This document shows, piece by piece, positions 14,153-20,883 of a DNA stretch of 64,000 nt. Position numbers and translations under genes: made by a program. Source of the DNA: Streptomyces nitrosporeus (GTDB taxonomy: Bacteria > Actinomycetota > Actinomycetes > Streptomycetales > Streptomycetaceae); NCBI RefSeq assembly GCF_008704555.1, contig NZ_CP023702.1, positions 1,984,001 to 2,048,000 on the forward strand, in the 5' to 3' direction. The stretch's first letter is position 1. Every line of letters starts with the position of its first letter. Below the pieces are notes generated by a model. That model was not told the origin of the DNA and ran no database searches. It saw only the letters and a program-made list of their open reading frames with translations.

Positions 14153-14179
14153 AGCCCCCGACCACGCCGGTCGGGGGCT
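14153..14179. terminator. Bidirectional hairpin terminator ending the early operon
   Basis: Perfect 11-bp stem AGCCCCCGACC / GGTCGGGGGCT with a 5-base loop, between the ends of convergent genes (14143 plus, 14195 minus). No long T-tract, as usual in Streptomyces. Confidence 0.75.
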
Positions 14180-14194
14180 CGCGCGAGTCCGGGG

Positions 14195-14482
14195 CTACTC
14201 GGCGGCCGGCCGCTTCTGTGTTCGCGGATTCGTCACCCCGTCCGCGATCTGCCGGACCCGGCCGAAGCTGATGCCGAGCAGTTCCCCGATCGCCCGAAGC
14301 GTCATCCCTTCATCCCGCAGTTCACGGACCGCCTGTTGCCGGAGTTCCCGCGCGCGGGACTGACTGCTCGGCAGCTCGTCGAGGAGCTCCGTCAGGCGCT
14401 TCGCGCGCTCGGCCGCATCCCCCTGCTCACCGAGTGCCTCGATGGCGTTCAGCACCCGCTGCACCTCCTCGTCCTTGGACAT
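14195..14482 (-). CDS. Small HTH protein (sigma region 4-like)
   Basis: 95 residues. The C-terminal half REGMTLRAIGELLGISFGRV-type pattern, read here as RDEGMTLRAIGELLGISFGR then VRQIADG, is a sigma-4/Hin-like helix-turn-helix. The amino half is a coiled helix (VQRVLNAIEALGEQGDAAER). It is transcribed against the early operon and divergent from the next block. Direct repeats of CTTGTGTAGAG sit immediately upstream, probably its own operator. Homologous small HTH proteins are common in Streptomyces genomes. Confidence 0.75.
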   Translation of the reverse strand: MSKDEEVQRVLNAIEALGEQGDAAERAKRLTELLDELPSSQSRARELRQQAVRELRDEGMTLRAIGELLGISFGRVRQIADGVTNPRTQKRPAAE

Positions 14483-14515
14483 GTCCGCTCCTCGTCTGGG
14501 GCGGCGCGCCTACTG

Positions 14516-14545
14516 CTTGTGTAGAGACCCTACCCTTGTGTAGAG
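14516..14545. promoter_or_regulatory. Direct-repeat operator CTTGTGTAGAG x2
   Basis: CTTGTGTAGAG at 14516-14526 and 14535-14545, 19 bp apart, in the divergent region before the small HTH gene. The second copy continues into TCTCTGCACAA, so AGAGAC and GTCTCT also form an inverted pair. The stretch is AT-richer than its surroundings and likely overlaps the divergent promoters. Confidence 0.6.
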
Positions 14546-14661
14546 TCTCTGCACAACGAAGGGCGTGCCCCTTCTCCGCTTGATACACAACGGCCCGGCC
14601 AGCGCTCACAACGCCGACCGGGCCCGCCATCCCACCTGACATCACCAGGAGGACAGCCGTC

Positions 14662-14760
14662 ATGGATCGTATCCACACCCCCACCACCCTGACCACGGAC
14701 AGCGACACGGACATGGATGAGGCCCTCCGCCGCGTCCGGGCCGGCGGCGGTGCCCGATGA
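14662..14760 (+). CDS. 32-residue peptide gene
   Basis: ATG with AGGAGG nine bases ahead; encodes a peptide with TDSDTDMDEALRRVRAGGG. It starts the plus-strand block that contains the membrane genes and ends in an ATGA overlap with the next gene. Function unknown. Confidence 0.5.
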   Translation: MDRIHTPTTLTTDSDTDMDEALRRVRAGGGAR

Positions 14761-15056
14761 GCGACGCAGCCTTCGCACTCGGTATCTGGGCCCTCCTCAC
14801 CGAGCCATCGCACGCGAACCGGATCCTCACTCTGGTCGCCACGTGCCTGCGCTGCCAGAACCCCCACGCCCCGCTCACCCTCGACACGCTGAACGCAACG
14901 CTCAAGGGATCCGTTCGAGCCTGCACCGACAGCCTCCCCGACATCGTCGCCATCGAGGCCACCGAGATCGCCGCCCGGGCCCTCCCCACCATCCACCGCG
15001 GCGAGACCCCCGACGCCTACGCGATGCGCGTCCTCTACGCCGCACGGGGGATCTGA
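14757..15056 (+). CDS. Small hypothetical protein
   Basis: 99 residues; LTLVATCLRCQNPHAPLTLD has a CxxC followed by a helical C-terminus that ends ETPDAYAMRVLYAARGI. ATGA-coupled before and TGATG-coupled after. Not recognised. Confidence 0.6.
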   Translation: MSDAAFALGIWALLTEPSHANRILTLVATCLRCQNPHAPLTLDTLNATLKGSVRACTDSLPDIVAIEATEIAARALPTIHRGETPDAYAMRVLYAARGI

Positions 15057-15910
15057 TGCGCATCCTCAAGGGCGTCTCGCCCCTCACCATCCCCGCCGTG
15101 CTTCTCTCCGCCGCCAGCCTCGCCTGGACTACCTGGTCCCTCGTCGACCTCCTCGGCACCGGGGAGATCGGCCTTACTGTTGCCGCCGGTGCCGACATCG
15201 TCTGGGCATCCGTCATCGCCGCCGAAGCCCGTGGCCTCCGAGTCGCCGGCCGCCGCTGGGCCGTCCCTGCCGTCGGCTGGGCCGCGCTCCTTGCCGTCGC
15301 CGGGCTCCTCGTCTGGCACGGCATCCGCGCCGACAGCATCCCCATGGCCGTCGCCGGGCCGCTCCTCCCTCTCGGCGCGAAGGTGGTGTGGCTCCTCGCG
15401 CTCACCGACATGCGCGACCCGGCCGCCCTCACCGACGACGAGCAAGCCGTCCTCGCCCGGATGGAACGCGGGCTCGCCTTCGAAGAGGCTCGGCATCGAG
15501 TCGAGATGCGGCGCCGCGAGATGGACGCGGAACTTCAGCTCGCCGAGGTCTCCACGGACTTCGAGATCGAGCTGACCCGGCTGGACAAGGGGCGTGAACT
15601 CGCCCGCCGCCGACCGCTGGAGATCGCCCCGATCGCGAACACTGAGCACCCGGCCGAACAACCCGCGATCACCCCGAGCGCGCCCCTGCTCGCGCCGACC
15701 GCTCCGCCAACGCCCACCAGCGCGAACATGGCGAGCGAACAGCCGAGCATCGCCGATCTCGCCCGCGAACACGTCGCGACCACCACGACGAACACCGACG
15801 CCGTGAACGCGATCCTCACCGCCCGCCCGAACGCCGATCGGCAGTCCGTCGCCGCCGCTGTTCGCCGTGCTCGCCGCAACGCCGACGGCATGAAGGGCGG
15901 CTACGGATGA
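15056..15910 (+). CDS. Membrane protein resembling Streptomyces spread (Spd)/DUF2637 proteins
   Basis: 284 residues. The first 120 hold four hydrophobic segments (SPLTIPAVLLSAASLAWTTW; GLTVAAGADIVWASVIAA; AVPAVGWAALLAVAGLLVWH; MAVAGPLLPLGAKVVWLLAL), the number and spacing I know from DUF2637/SpdA-like proteins of Streptomyces plasmids and integrative elements. A long charged helix (RMERGLAFEEARHRVEMRRR) follows, then a Pro/Thr-rich linker and a C-terminal helix pair (VNAILTARPNADRQSVAAAV) that looks like a small DNA- or protein-binding HTH. Spd proteins help conjugative DNA pass between hyphal compartments. Why a phage carries one is unclear. Confidence 0.6.
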   Translation: MRILKGVSPLTIPAVLLSAASLAWTTWSLVDLLGTGEIGLTVAAGADIVWASVIAAEARGLRVAGRRWAVPAVGWAALLAVAGLLVWHGIRADSIPMAVAGPLLPLGAKVVWLLALTDMRDPAALTDDEQAVLARMERGLAFEEARHRVEMRRREMDAELQLAEVSTDFEIELTRLDKGRELARRRPLEIAPIANTEHPAEQPAITPSAPLLAPTAPPTPTSANMASEQPSIADLAREHVATTTTNTDAVNAILTARPNADRQSVAAAVRRARRNADGMKGGYG

Positions 15911-16056
15911 CTGCCCTCCGCTGGCTCTTCCCGCTCGCCACCCTCGGCGCCGGGGCCATCCTCGCCGCGCTCGCCGCCCACGAGACGCCCCGCATCCTCA
16001 GCACCCTCGCCCTCGTGCTCACCCTCGCCGCCCTCGCCGCGGCCATCCCTCACTGA
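15907..16056 (+). CDS. 49-residue membrane protein
   Basis: Two transmembrane helices (LRWLFPLATLGAGAILAALA and ILSTLALVLTLAALAAAI) joined by AHETPR. ATGA-coupled to the Spd-like gene. Small two-helix proteins occur in Streptomyces spread modules. Confidence 0.6.
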   Translation: MTALRWLFPLATLGAGAILAALAAHETPRILSTLALVLTLAALAAAIPH

Positions 16057-16065
16057 GGACACCCC

Positions 16066-16632
16066 ATGCCCGACCCCATCACCCCAACCCGGATCATCCC
16101 GGCCGGCGCACCCCTCCCGGGCCCCGCCCCGGCCGCACCTCCCCCTCCACCGCCGCCCCCGCCCGTACTCCCGCCCTTCGCGGTCCCTGGCGGGGAGTGG
16201 TGGCGGCGCCCGGCCCCGGGCCCGCTCGCCACCACCCAGCCGGTCGACGTGCACGTCCAGATCACGCTGACGCCCGACCCCGTGCCGGAGCTGACGTGGC
16301 GTGAGCGGCTGACCGCCCTCACCCTCCACTGGCTCCGCCCGCTGGGCACCTGGCGCGGCATCACCGCCCTCGTCCTGGCCGTCGCCCCGATCCCCGGCGT
16401 GGGGGAGAGCGCTGCCACGGTCTGGCACTACGTCGTCTCGGAGGCCCGGGGCATGAGCATCGGCGCCGGATACGCGGTCGGCCTGACGCCCGTGGCCTTC
16501 GCCGGGTGGGCACTGACCCGGGTCGGCCCGACCGGCCCCCGGCTCTGGCTTCTGGCCGTGGCCTCGATCGGCGCCCTCGGCGCCGTATCCGCGTACGACG
16601 TCGTCCAGCTGCTCACAGGAGTGACCCGATGA
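16066..16632 (+). CDS. Proline-rich membrane protein (SpdB-like)
   Basis: 188 residues. A proline-rich amino end with nine Pro in a row, then LTWRERLTALTLHWLRPLGT as an amphipathic segment, and three transmembrane helices (ITALVLAVAPIPGVG; GAGYAVGLTPVAFAGWAL; LWLLAVASIGALGAVSAY). GAGGAC lies before the ATG. Pro-rich membrane proteins of this type are part of actinomycete conjugative-spread modules. ATGA overlap with the next gene. Confidence 0.55.
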   Translation: MPDPITPTRIIPAGAPLPGPAPAAPPPPPPPPPVLPPFAVPGGEWWRRPAPGPLATTQPVDVHVQITLTPDPVPELTWRERLTALTLHWLRPLGTWRGITALVLAVAPIPGVGESAATVWHYVVSEARGMSIGAGYAVGLTPVAFAGWALTRVGPTGPRLWLLAVASIGALGAVSAYDVVQLLTGVTR

Positions 16633-17132
16633 GCGCAGTCCTCACGATGAGCGGCGCCGCTCTGTCCGTCGGCGTCCTCGCGGTGAATGTGCGGTCCTGG
16701 TGGAAGGGCAGCCGGGAGATCAAAACCCTGGTCCCCTTCGGCGGAGGTCTGATCCATGGCGGATCCTGGACGCTCTGCGTCGGAGGGCTCCTCGGATGGG
16801 TCCAGGTCCGCACGGTGGACGCGGGCAGCTCGGTCGGCGACTGGGGCGTCACCAAGGTCACCGGCACCGGCGGCGGCGCCCTCACGGCCGGGAGCATGGG
16901 CACCCTGACGCCGGCCGGTGCGACCGTCGTCGTCATCGCCCTGATCATCGGCGCCATCACGTTCAAGGCGGCGGGCAAGGCCGACAAGAAGAAGATCATC
17001 GGCGGCCTCTTCGTCGGCCACACCCTGACCGCGACCGCAGGCTTCGCGCAGCTGATGCAGTGGCTGCCCGACACCTACAACGCGGTCGGCGCAGGGCTGC
17101 AGGACGTACTGAACGGGGTGCTGCCGCTGTGA
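16629..17132 (+). CDS. Membrane protein of the spread-like module
   Basis: 167 residues with an N-terminal helix (VLTMSGAALSVGVLAVNVRS), SREIKTLVPFGGGLIHGGSW, a glycine-rich middle, a strong transmembrane helix (ATVVVIALIIGAITFKAA) followed by KADKKKIIGG, and a last hydrophobic helix. It resembles proteins I recall next to SpdB in Streptomyces integrative elements. ATGA-coupled before, GTGA-coupled after. Confidence 0.55.
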   Translation: MSAVLTMSGAALSVGVLAVNVRSWWKGSREIKTLVPFGGGLIHGGSWTLCVGGLLGWVQVRTVDAGSSVGDWGVTKVTGTGGGALTAGSMGTLTPAGATVVVIALIIGAITFKAAGKADKKKIIGGLFVGHTLTATAGFAQLMQWLPDTYNAVGAGLQDVLNGVLPL

Positions 17133-17986
17133 CCGTCATCGACCTGTTCAAGAAGAAGGCGGGGCCGGCCGACGAGGCGGAGCGCCAGGAGCCGGGGGAG
17201 GAGACGGAGCGTCAGGCCGCCGCCCGGGAACTCCGGGAAGCTGTGGCCGCGCTCACCGGCCGCCTGGGGCGGGGGAGTCTCTGGATCTGCCAGGGGTGCA
17301 CCCAGGGCCTCGCCGCCTGGTGTCGCCGAGGCCGCCGAGACGACCTCGACGGGCCCGCCGCCGAGTACGGCGTCTGGGGCAGGGGCCTGGTTCTGGCCGG
17401 CCTCGCGGTCGGCGGGTGGCTCGCCGTCAGCTCCGAGCCGGTGATCCTCGCCCCCGCCGCAGGGATCTGGGTGCTCGCCGCGCTGCACGCGAAGGAACCC
17501 CCGGAGCCGGAGGATGAGGCCCCGGCCGAGGACGCCGCCGAGGCCGAGGGGGGGGCCCCGGCAGAGCCCCCCGTCGTGGCTCTCGTCCGGGCCCAGATCG
17601 GGGACGAGAAGGGCGTGCATCTGAGCGTCCTCTACCCCGCGATGCGGGCCTCTCTCCCGGGTGCCGAGAAGGCCCCCGACGAGGCCCTCCGGCAGCTGCT
17701 TCGGGACCACCGGATCCCCACCCGCCGGAGTGTGCGCGTAGGGGGTGTCGCGGGGCGGTCCGGGGTGCACCGCGACGACCTCCCTCCCCTCCCCTCCCCG
17801 GGGGGCTCCGAAAGCGGAGACTCCGCGCTCTCCGCCCGTGGAGACGCAGGTCAGGGCCAGGGTGCGGAGAGCGGTGGAGAGGCCCGGAGAGGGGCTGGAG
17901 ACGGACCGGAGAGCGGTGGAGACATCACCGCACGGCTCGTCCAGGACCCCGAGAACCCCGTCCGCTGGACGGTGGCCGCGTCCTGA
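17129..17986 (+). CDS. Spread-module membrane protein with winged-helix-like C-terminus
   Basis: 285 residues. Charged amino end (VTVIDLFKKKAGPADEAERQ), two hydrophobic helices near 90-125 (GLVLAGLAVGGWLAVSSEPV, then LAPAAGIWVLAAL), an acidic Ala/Glu/Pro linker, then VVALVRAQIGDEKGVHLSVL to SLPGAEKAPDEALRQLL and IPTRRSVRVGGVAGRSGVHR plus DDLPPLPSP. The last block, a helical domain ending in a conserved G-V-x-x-D-D-L-P, is a recurrent feature of proteins in Streptomyces conjugative elements. A low-complexity Gly/Ser/Glu tail follows. No TraB-like ATPase is encoded nearby. Confidence 0.6.
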   Translation: MTVIDLFKKKAGPADEAERQEPGEETERQAAARELREAVAALTGRLGRGSLWICQGCTQGLAAWCRRGRRDDLDGPAAEYGVWGRGLVLAGLAVGGWLAVSSEPVILAPAAGIWVLAALHAKEPPEPEDEAPAEDAAEAEGGAPAEPPVVALVRAQIGDEKGVHLSVLYPAMRASLPGAEKAPDEALRQLLRDHRIPTRRSVRVGGVAGRSGVHRDDLPPLPSPGGSESGDSALSARGDAGQGQGAESGGEARRGAGDGPESGGDITARLVQDPENPVRWTVAAS

Positions 17987-17998
17987 CGGCTGCCCGAT

Positions 17999-18019
17999 CC
18001 GCCCACCCCGCGTGGGCGG
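17999..18019 (+). terminator. Hairpin after the membrane-gene block
   Basis: Perfect 8-bp stem CCGCCCAC / GTGGGCGG with a 5-base loop, 13 bases beyond the stop at 17986. No T-tract. Probable terminator or RNA stabiliser. Confidence 0.5.
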
Positions 18020-18066
18020 TGAGGGGATCCGGACAGCCCGGCATCCACCACACCCAGGAGAGACCG

Positions 18067-18279
18067 ATGGCCAGCGCCCGCCACTTCCGCAAGGCCCAGC
18101 CCACCGAACAGACCCGCGCCGAGATCGAGGCCGACATCACCAACAGCCGCCGCGCCCAGCGTGACCTCCAGGCCGCCGGATCACACGGCATGGCGGAGCG
18201 CCTGCGCCAGGACACCGACGAGTGCCTCGACGAGCTCGCCGACCTCGACGCCGGCCGCTGGAAGCCCAAGCACGCCTGA
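18067..18279 (+). CDS. Small helical protein
   Basis: 70 residues: RAEIEADITNSRRAQRDLQA and MAERLRQDTDECLDELADLD are two long helices, ending GRWKPKHA. ATG with GAGAGACC ahead. Known to me only as a hypothetical protein in Streptomyces elements. Confidence 0.6.
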   Translation: MASARHFRKAQPTEQTRAEIEADITNSRRAQRDLQAAGSHGMAERLRQDTDECLDELADLDAGRWKPKHA

Positions 18280-18358
18280 CCCGCCCCGGGGCGGCCGACT
18301 CACTGCCAGGCGACCGGCCGCCCCAGGCCCATCCCACTCACGAGACAGGACCCGCATC

Positions 18359-18469
18359 ATGGCACTCCCCAAGTCGATCAGCATCAGCGACCTCGCCAAG
18401 AAGAACGCCGAGAGCCAGCAGCGACGCGACGCCGAAAAGGCCGCCAAGACCAGTGGTGGGAACAGGTGA
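18359..18469 (+). CDS. 36-residue peptide
   Basis: MALPKSISISDLAKKNAESQ then a Lys/Ala/Glu-rich helix and GGNR. Its stop overlaps the start of the next gene (GTGATGA). A GC-rich hairpin (GGGGCGGCCG / CGGCCGCCCC, 18290-18324) precedes it. Role unknown. Confidence 0.5.
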   Translation: MALPKSISISDLAKKNAESQQRRDAEKAAKTSGGNR

Positions 18470-18687
18470 TGACCACCATCGACTACCGCATGGATGAAGC
18501 CCAGCAGGCCGAAACAGACGGCCGCCTCCGCGACGCCGCACACCTCTACCAGCAGCTCGGTAAGGACATCCAAGCCCAGTACGGGCGGTTCGATCCGCGC
18601 GCCCTCACCGCGTTCGAAGGCGTGGCCCGCGTAATCGGAAAGGCGCGCGAGGACAACTGGCCTCTCTCTGTCACACCCCCGCAGTAG
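18466..18687 (+). CDS. Small TPR-like hypothetical protein
   Basis: 73 residues (starting at GTG 18466 or the adjacent ATG). MDEAQQAETDGRLRDAAHLY then QQLGKDIQAQYGRFDPRALT suggests one helical-hairpin repeat. The C-terminus is ARVIGKAREDNWPLSVTPPQ. Function unknown. Confidence 0.55.
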   Translation: MMTTIDYRMDEAQQAETDGRLRDAAHLYQQLGKDIQAQYGRFDPRALTAFEGVARVIGKAREDNWPLSVTPPQ

Positions 18688-18746
18688 CCTGACCCCACCA
18701 GCACACCCACCGGATCGCGAGCTGGCTGCCGCGCTACCCGGACCGA

Positions 18747-18777
18747 GGCCCCGGCCGTCACCACGACGACCGGGGCC
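18747..18777. terminator. Hairpin between convergent small genes
   Basis: GGCCCCGG (18747-18754) pairs with CCGGGGCC (18770-18777), between the end of the plus-strand gene at 18687 and the end of the minus-strand gene at 18790. Likely works in both directions. Confidence 0.5.
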
Positions 18778-18789
18778 CGCTGCTGCCTG

Positions 18790-19038
18790 TCAGTCGTTCT
18801 GGAGCATCGTGAACGCCAGAACGAAGCTGAGAAGCGCGTTCACCAGGGTCAGCCAGGCGACCCATCGCATCCTGTTATCCACGCCGAGGGCCAGCTTTCG
18901 GATCTGCTCGACATCACCCCAAGTGGGTGCCTGGTCGGCTTCACTGGCCTGCTTCCGCAGGGAGAGGAGAGCTAGGACGCCGCCGACCGCGGTGGCTGCT
19001 GCGGCGGCTATGGCTGCGACGAAAAGAGCGATCTTCAT
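18790..19038 (-). CDS. Small membrane protein, minus strand
   Basis: 82 residues. N-terminal transmembrane helix (KIALFVAAIAAAAATAVGGV), a cytoplasmic or outer helix with ADQAPTWGDVEQIRKLALGV, and a C-terminal transmembrane helix (WLTLVNALLSFVLAFTMLQ). It is transcribed against its neighbours within the phage, so may be expressed in the lysogen. Superinfection exclusion is one possibility; there is no direct evidence. Confidence 0.65.
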   Translation of the reverse strand: MKIALFVAAIAAAAATAVGGVLALLSLRKQASEADQAPTWGDVEQIRKLALGVDNRMRWVAWLTLVNALLSFVLAFTMLQND

Positions 19039-19078
19039 GGGTGCAACCTAGGTCCAAAGTCGGTGCCAGACTGGGCTT

Positions 19079-19300
19079 ATGGAGTACCAGCTGCCGCCCG
19101 CCGGCACCCTCACCACCCGCCTCGCCGCCCTCTCCGCCGGCGTCGCCCCCGCCACCATCCGCGACTGGGTACGCCGGGGCCTCCTCACCCGCTGCGGCGG
19201 CAGCCCGAAGCGCCCGATCTACCGTCTGGCCGACGTTGAATCAGCTCGATACGCGGCCAAGCCGACACGCGCCGGACAGCGCGGAGTCAAGGCAGCTTGA
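19079..19300 (+). CDS. MerR/excisionase-type small DNA-binding protein
   Basis: 73 residues: LTTRLAALSAGVAPATIRDW then VRRGLLTRCGGSPKRPIYRL with a final ADVESARY. This is the winged HTH of helix-turn-helix_17/MerR type (helix, VAPATIRDWVRRGLL, strand, Y-R-L-ADV). Only 40 bp separate it from the divergent membrane gene. A CAGACT -10-like hexamer lies six bases before the ATG and no ribosome site is visible, so the mRNA may be leaderless. The excisionase role is already covered by the Gp3-like protein, so a regulator is more likely. Confidence 0.65.
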   Translation: MEYQLPPAGTLTTRLAALSAGVAPATIRDWVRRGLLTRCGGSPKRPIYRLADVESARYAAKPTRAGQRGVKAA

Positions 19301-19362
19301 CCTGCGGCGATCGATGCGCCACGATTTGGGCACCACACGCATGCCCAGACGCCCCCGCAGCG

Positions 19363-19386
19363 GCCCCCCGGCCCCGGGGGCTTCGT
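19363..19386 (+). terminator. Hairpin terminator before the lipoprotein gene
   Basis: GCCCCC (19363-19368) pairs with GGGGGC (19376-19381), followed by TTCGTCGTTT. Short stem, moderately T-rich tail. Confidence 0.45.
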
Positions 19387-19454
19387 CGTTTCCCGGACAC
19401 CGCACCCACCCCTGCCCGATGATGGCCCCTCACGCCACCACCTCTGGGGGACCC

Positions 19455-19676
19455 ATGCGCACCCGCACCACCGCCGCCGCACTCATCACGGCCAGCCTGC
19501 TCGCACTCACCGCGTGCAGCAACGAGTACACCGCCGACGACTGCGCAGCCGCCATCACCGACACGTCAACCAAGACCAACCGGCCCATCGAGTGCCAGGA
19601 CATCTCCGACGAGGACTACGAGACGCTCATCCTCGGCCACATCCTGAAGAACGACGGGATCCTTCCGACCGAGTAA
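19455..19676 (+). CDS. Small secreted lipoprotein
   Basis: 73 residues with a clear lipoprotein signal: RTRTTAAALITASLLAL then the lipobox LTAC, with Cys at residue 21 followed by SNEYTADDC. The mature part is about 52 residues and acidic, with two more cysteines (DDC.., IEC) that may form a disulfide. GGGGGACCC precedes the ATG. A phage-encoded lipoprotein in the lysogen could mask a receptor or block DNA entry, as known for some phage lipoproteins; this is inference. Confidence 0.7.
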   Translation: MRTRTTAAALITASLLALTACSNEYTADDCAAAITDTSTKTNRPIECQDISDEDYETLILGHILKNDGILPTE

Positions 19677-19695
19677 CCCCACGCAGGAGGTGCCC

Positions 19696-19980
19696 GTGGT
19701 CAGCAACCCCCGCAACGGGCGCCGCTACAGGGCGCTGTGCGACTGGCTGCGGGCCCAGCGTCTCCCGTGCTGGCTCTGCGGCCACAACATCGCCTACGAG
19801 ATCCGAGGCCCCGAGGCAGGCAAGCACCCGATGGCGTTCACCCTCGACCACGAGACGCCCCTGTCGCGCGGCGGGGACCTCCTCGACCCGGGCAACGCGC
19901 GCGCCGCGCACCGCCGCTGCAACAGCGCCCGGGGCAACCGCACGAGCCTGCCGCAGTCCCGAGCTTCGCGAAGGTGGTGA
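19696..19980 (+). CDS. HNH endonuclease (packaging-associated)
   Basis: 94 residues of compact HNH fold: CWLCG near residue 25 (first zinc pair), FTLDHETPLSRGGDLLDPGN near 53 with the D-H and the Asn, and HRRCNSARGNR with the last His and Cys. GTG at 19696 has AGGAGG at five-base spacing. HNH proteins just upstream of terminase in cos phages (HK97 gp74, phi12) assist end cleavage; the location here matches. Confidence 0.8.
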   Translation: MVSNPRNGRRYRALCDWLRAQRLPCWLCGHNIAYEIRGPEAGKHPMAFTLDHETPLSRGGDLLDPGNARAAHRRCNSARGNRTSLPQSRASRRW

Positions 19981-19984
19981 GCCC

Positions 19985-20425
19985 GTGCTCATCGTCGTCA
20001 CCGGCCCGCCAGGCGCGGGGAAGAGCAGCTACATCCGGGCCCACGCCAAGGCTTCCGACATCGTCATCGACCTCGACCTCATGGCCCTCGCCATGGCCGG
20101 CCCCGGCGCCGACCACCACGACCACCACCCCGTGCTACTCCGCGTAGTCCACCGGGCCCGGCAAGCAGCCATCCACGAGGCCGAACGCCACCTCGACCAG
20201 GTCGACGTCTACCTCATCCACACCATGCCCCAGGCCAAGGCCCGCGCGCACTACAAGCGCCTCGGCGCGAAGGTGGTCACCGTCGACCCCGGCGAGCACA
20301 TCGTTCGCCAGAGGGTCCGCGACATGCGCCAGCCCGCCATGGAGGCCGTCGTCACCCGCTGGTACCGCGACCGCCGCAAAGGCGGATCACGCCCCGTCAC
20401 CAGGCAGGCATCACGCACCTGGTGA
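19985..20425 (+). CDS. P-loop kinase-like protein
   Basis: 146 residues. Walker A GPPGAGKSS starts at residue 7, then DIVIDLDLMALAMAG (Walker-B-like strand with two Asp), helices with HRARQAAIHEAERHLDQVDV, and IHTMPQAKARAHYKRLGAKV to RVRDMRQPAMEAVVTRWYRD, which resembles the lid of AAA_33/zeta-toxin or polynucleotide-kinase folds. Pairs of HNH nuclease plus small P-loop protein ahead of terminase are common in actinophages. Target unknown. The GTG at 19985 is the likely start; the 8 bases before belong to the HNH gene end. Confidence 0.7.
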   Translation: MLIVVTGPPGAGKSSYIRAHAKASDIVIDLDLMALAMAGPGADHHDHHPVLLRVVHRARQAAIHEAERHLDQVDVYLIHTMPQAKARAHYKRLGAKVVTVDPGEHIVRQRVRDMRQPAMEAVVTRWYRDRRKGGSRPVTRQASRTW

Positions 20426-20490
20426 CCACCGCTCGCGCCCAGCCGACAGCCGCCGGCGGGGAGGAGTGGGACAGAACTTCAGCAGAAGAA

Positions 20491-20525
20491 GGGGCGACCC
20501 AAACGCCCTTGTCGCCCTGTTTTTT
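20491..20525 (+). terminator. Rho-independent terminator ahead of the late operon
   Basis: GGGCGAC (20492-20498) pairs with GTCGCCC (20511-20517), followed by TGTTTTTT. It separates upstream genes from the packaging and structural operon. Confidence 0.75.
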
Positions 20526-20625
20526 GCGCGGCCATTTTCAAAGACGATCTTGACCCGAATTCAAGATCCAACCCAATTAGTGGCGTCACTCTCTGTGACG
20601 TGACAGAGGGTGACAGGGGTGGCTC
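20526..20625 (+). promoter_or_regulatory. AT-rich late-promoter and possible cos/terminase-binding region
   Basis: Between the terminator and the small terminase gene lies the most AT-rich stretch of the late half (TTTTCAAAGACGATCTTGAC and on). It holds a TTGACC hexamer near 20547 inside the inverted pair TCTTGA / TCAAGA. Just before the gene is an 18-bp inverted repeat CTCTGT-GACGTG-ACAGAG (20591-20608) amid several GTGAC units. No good -10 could be fixed. Such repeats next to the small terminase are typical of the packaging site or its binding region. Confidence 0.45.
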
Positions 20626-20883
20626 ATGATCGCCGACGAGATCGCCGCCGAGCTTGACAAGCTCCGCGTGACCAGCCTCGCTCCCGGCCGAGTTGCTGTC
20701 GCGCTCAAGCTCGCGCGGGCGCTGGACGAGATCGCTGACGGTGACGCTCCGACGTCACAGGCCGTCATCGCTGACAAGCTCGACACGATCATGGCCAAGC
20801 TGCGCGCGCTCGCGCCGCCTGCGACGGAGGGGGACGTCCTCGATGACCTCGCTGATCGACGGGCCCAGCGCCGTGGCGCCTGA
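20626..20883 (+). CDS. terS: Terminase small subunit (probable)
   Basis: 85 residues, all helical: ADEIAAELDKLRVTSLAPGR then VAVALKLARALDEIADGDAP and a C-terminal helix (ADKLDTIMAKLRALAP). Short for a small terminase, but its place directly before the large subunit, overlapping it by 41 bp, and the repeats in front of it support the call. It would recognise the phage DNA end and recruit the large subunit. Confidence 0.65.
   Translation: MIADEIAAELDKLRVTSLAPGRVAVALKLARALDEIADGDAPTSQAVIADKLDTIMAKLRALAPPATEGDVLDDLADRRAQRRGA

Noticed and set aside
15056..17986. Holin or lysis role for the membrane block
   Set aside because: A holin and endolysin are present elsewhere, and the proteins are large multi-pass with cytoplasmic domains, unlike holins.
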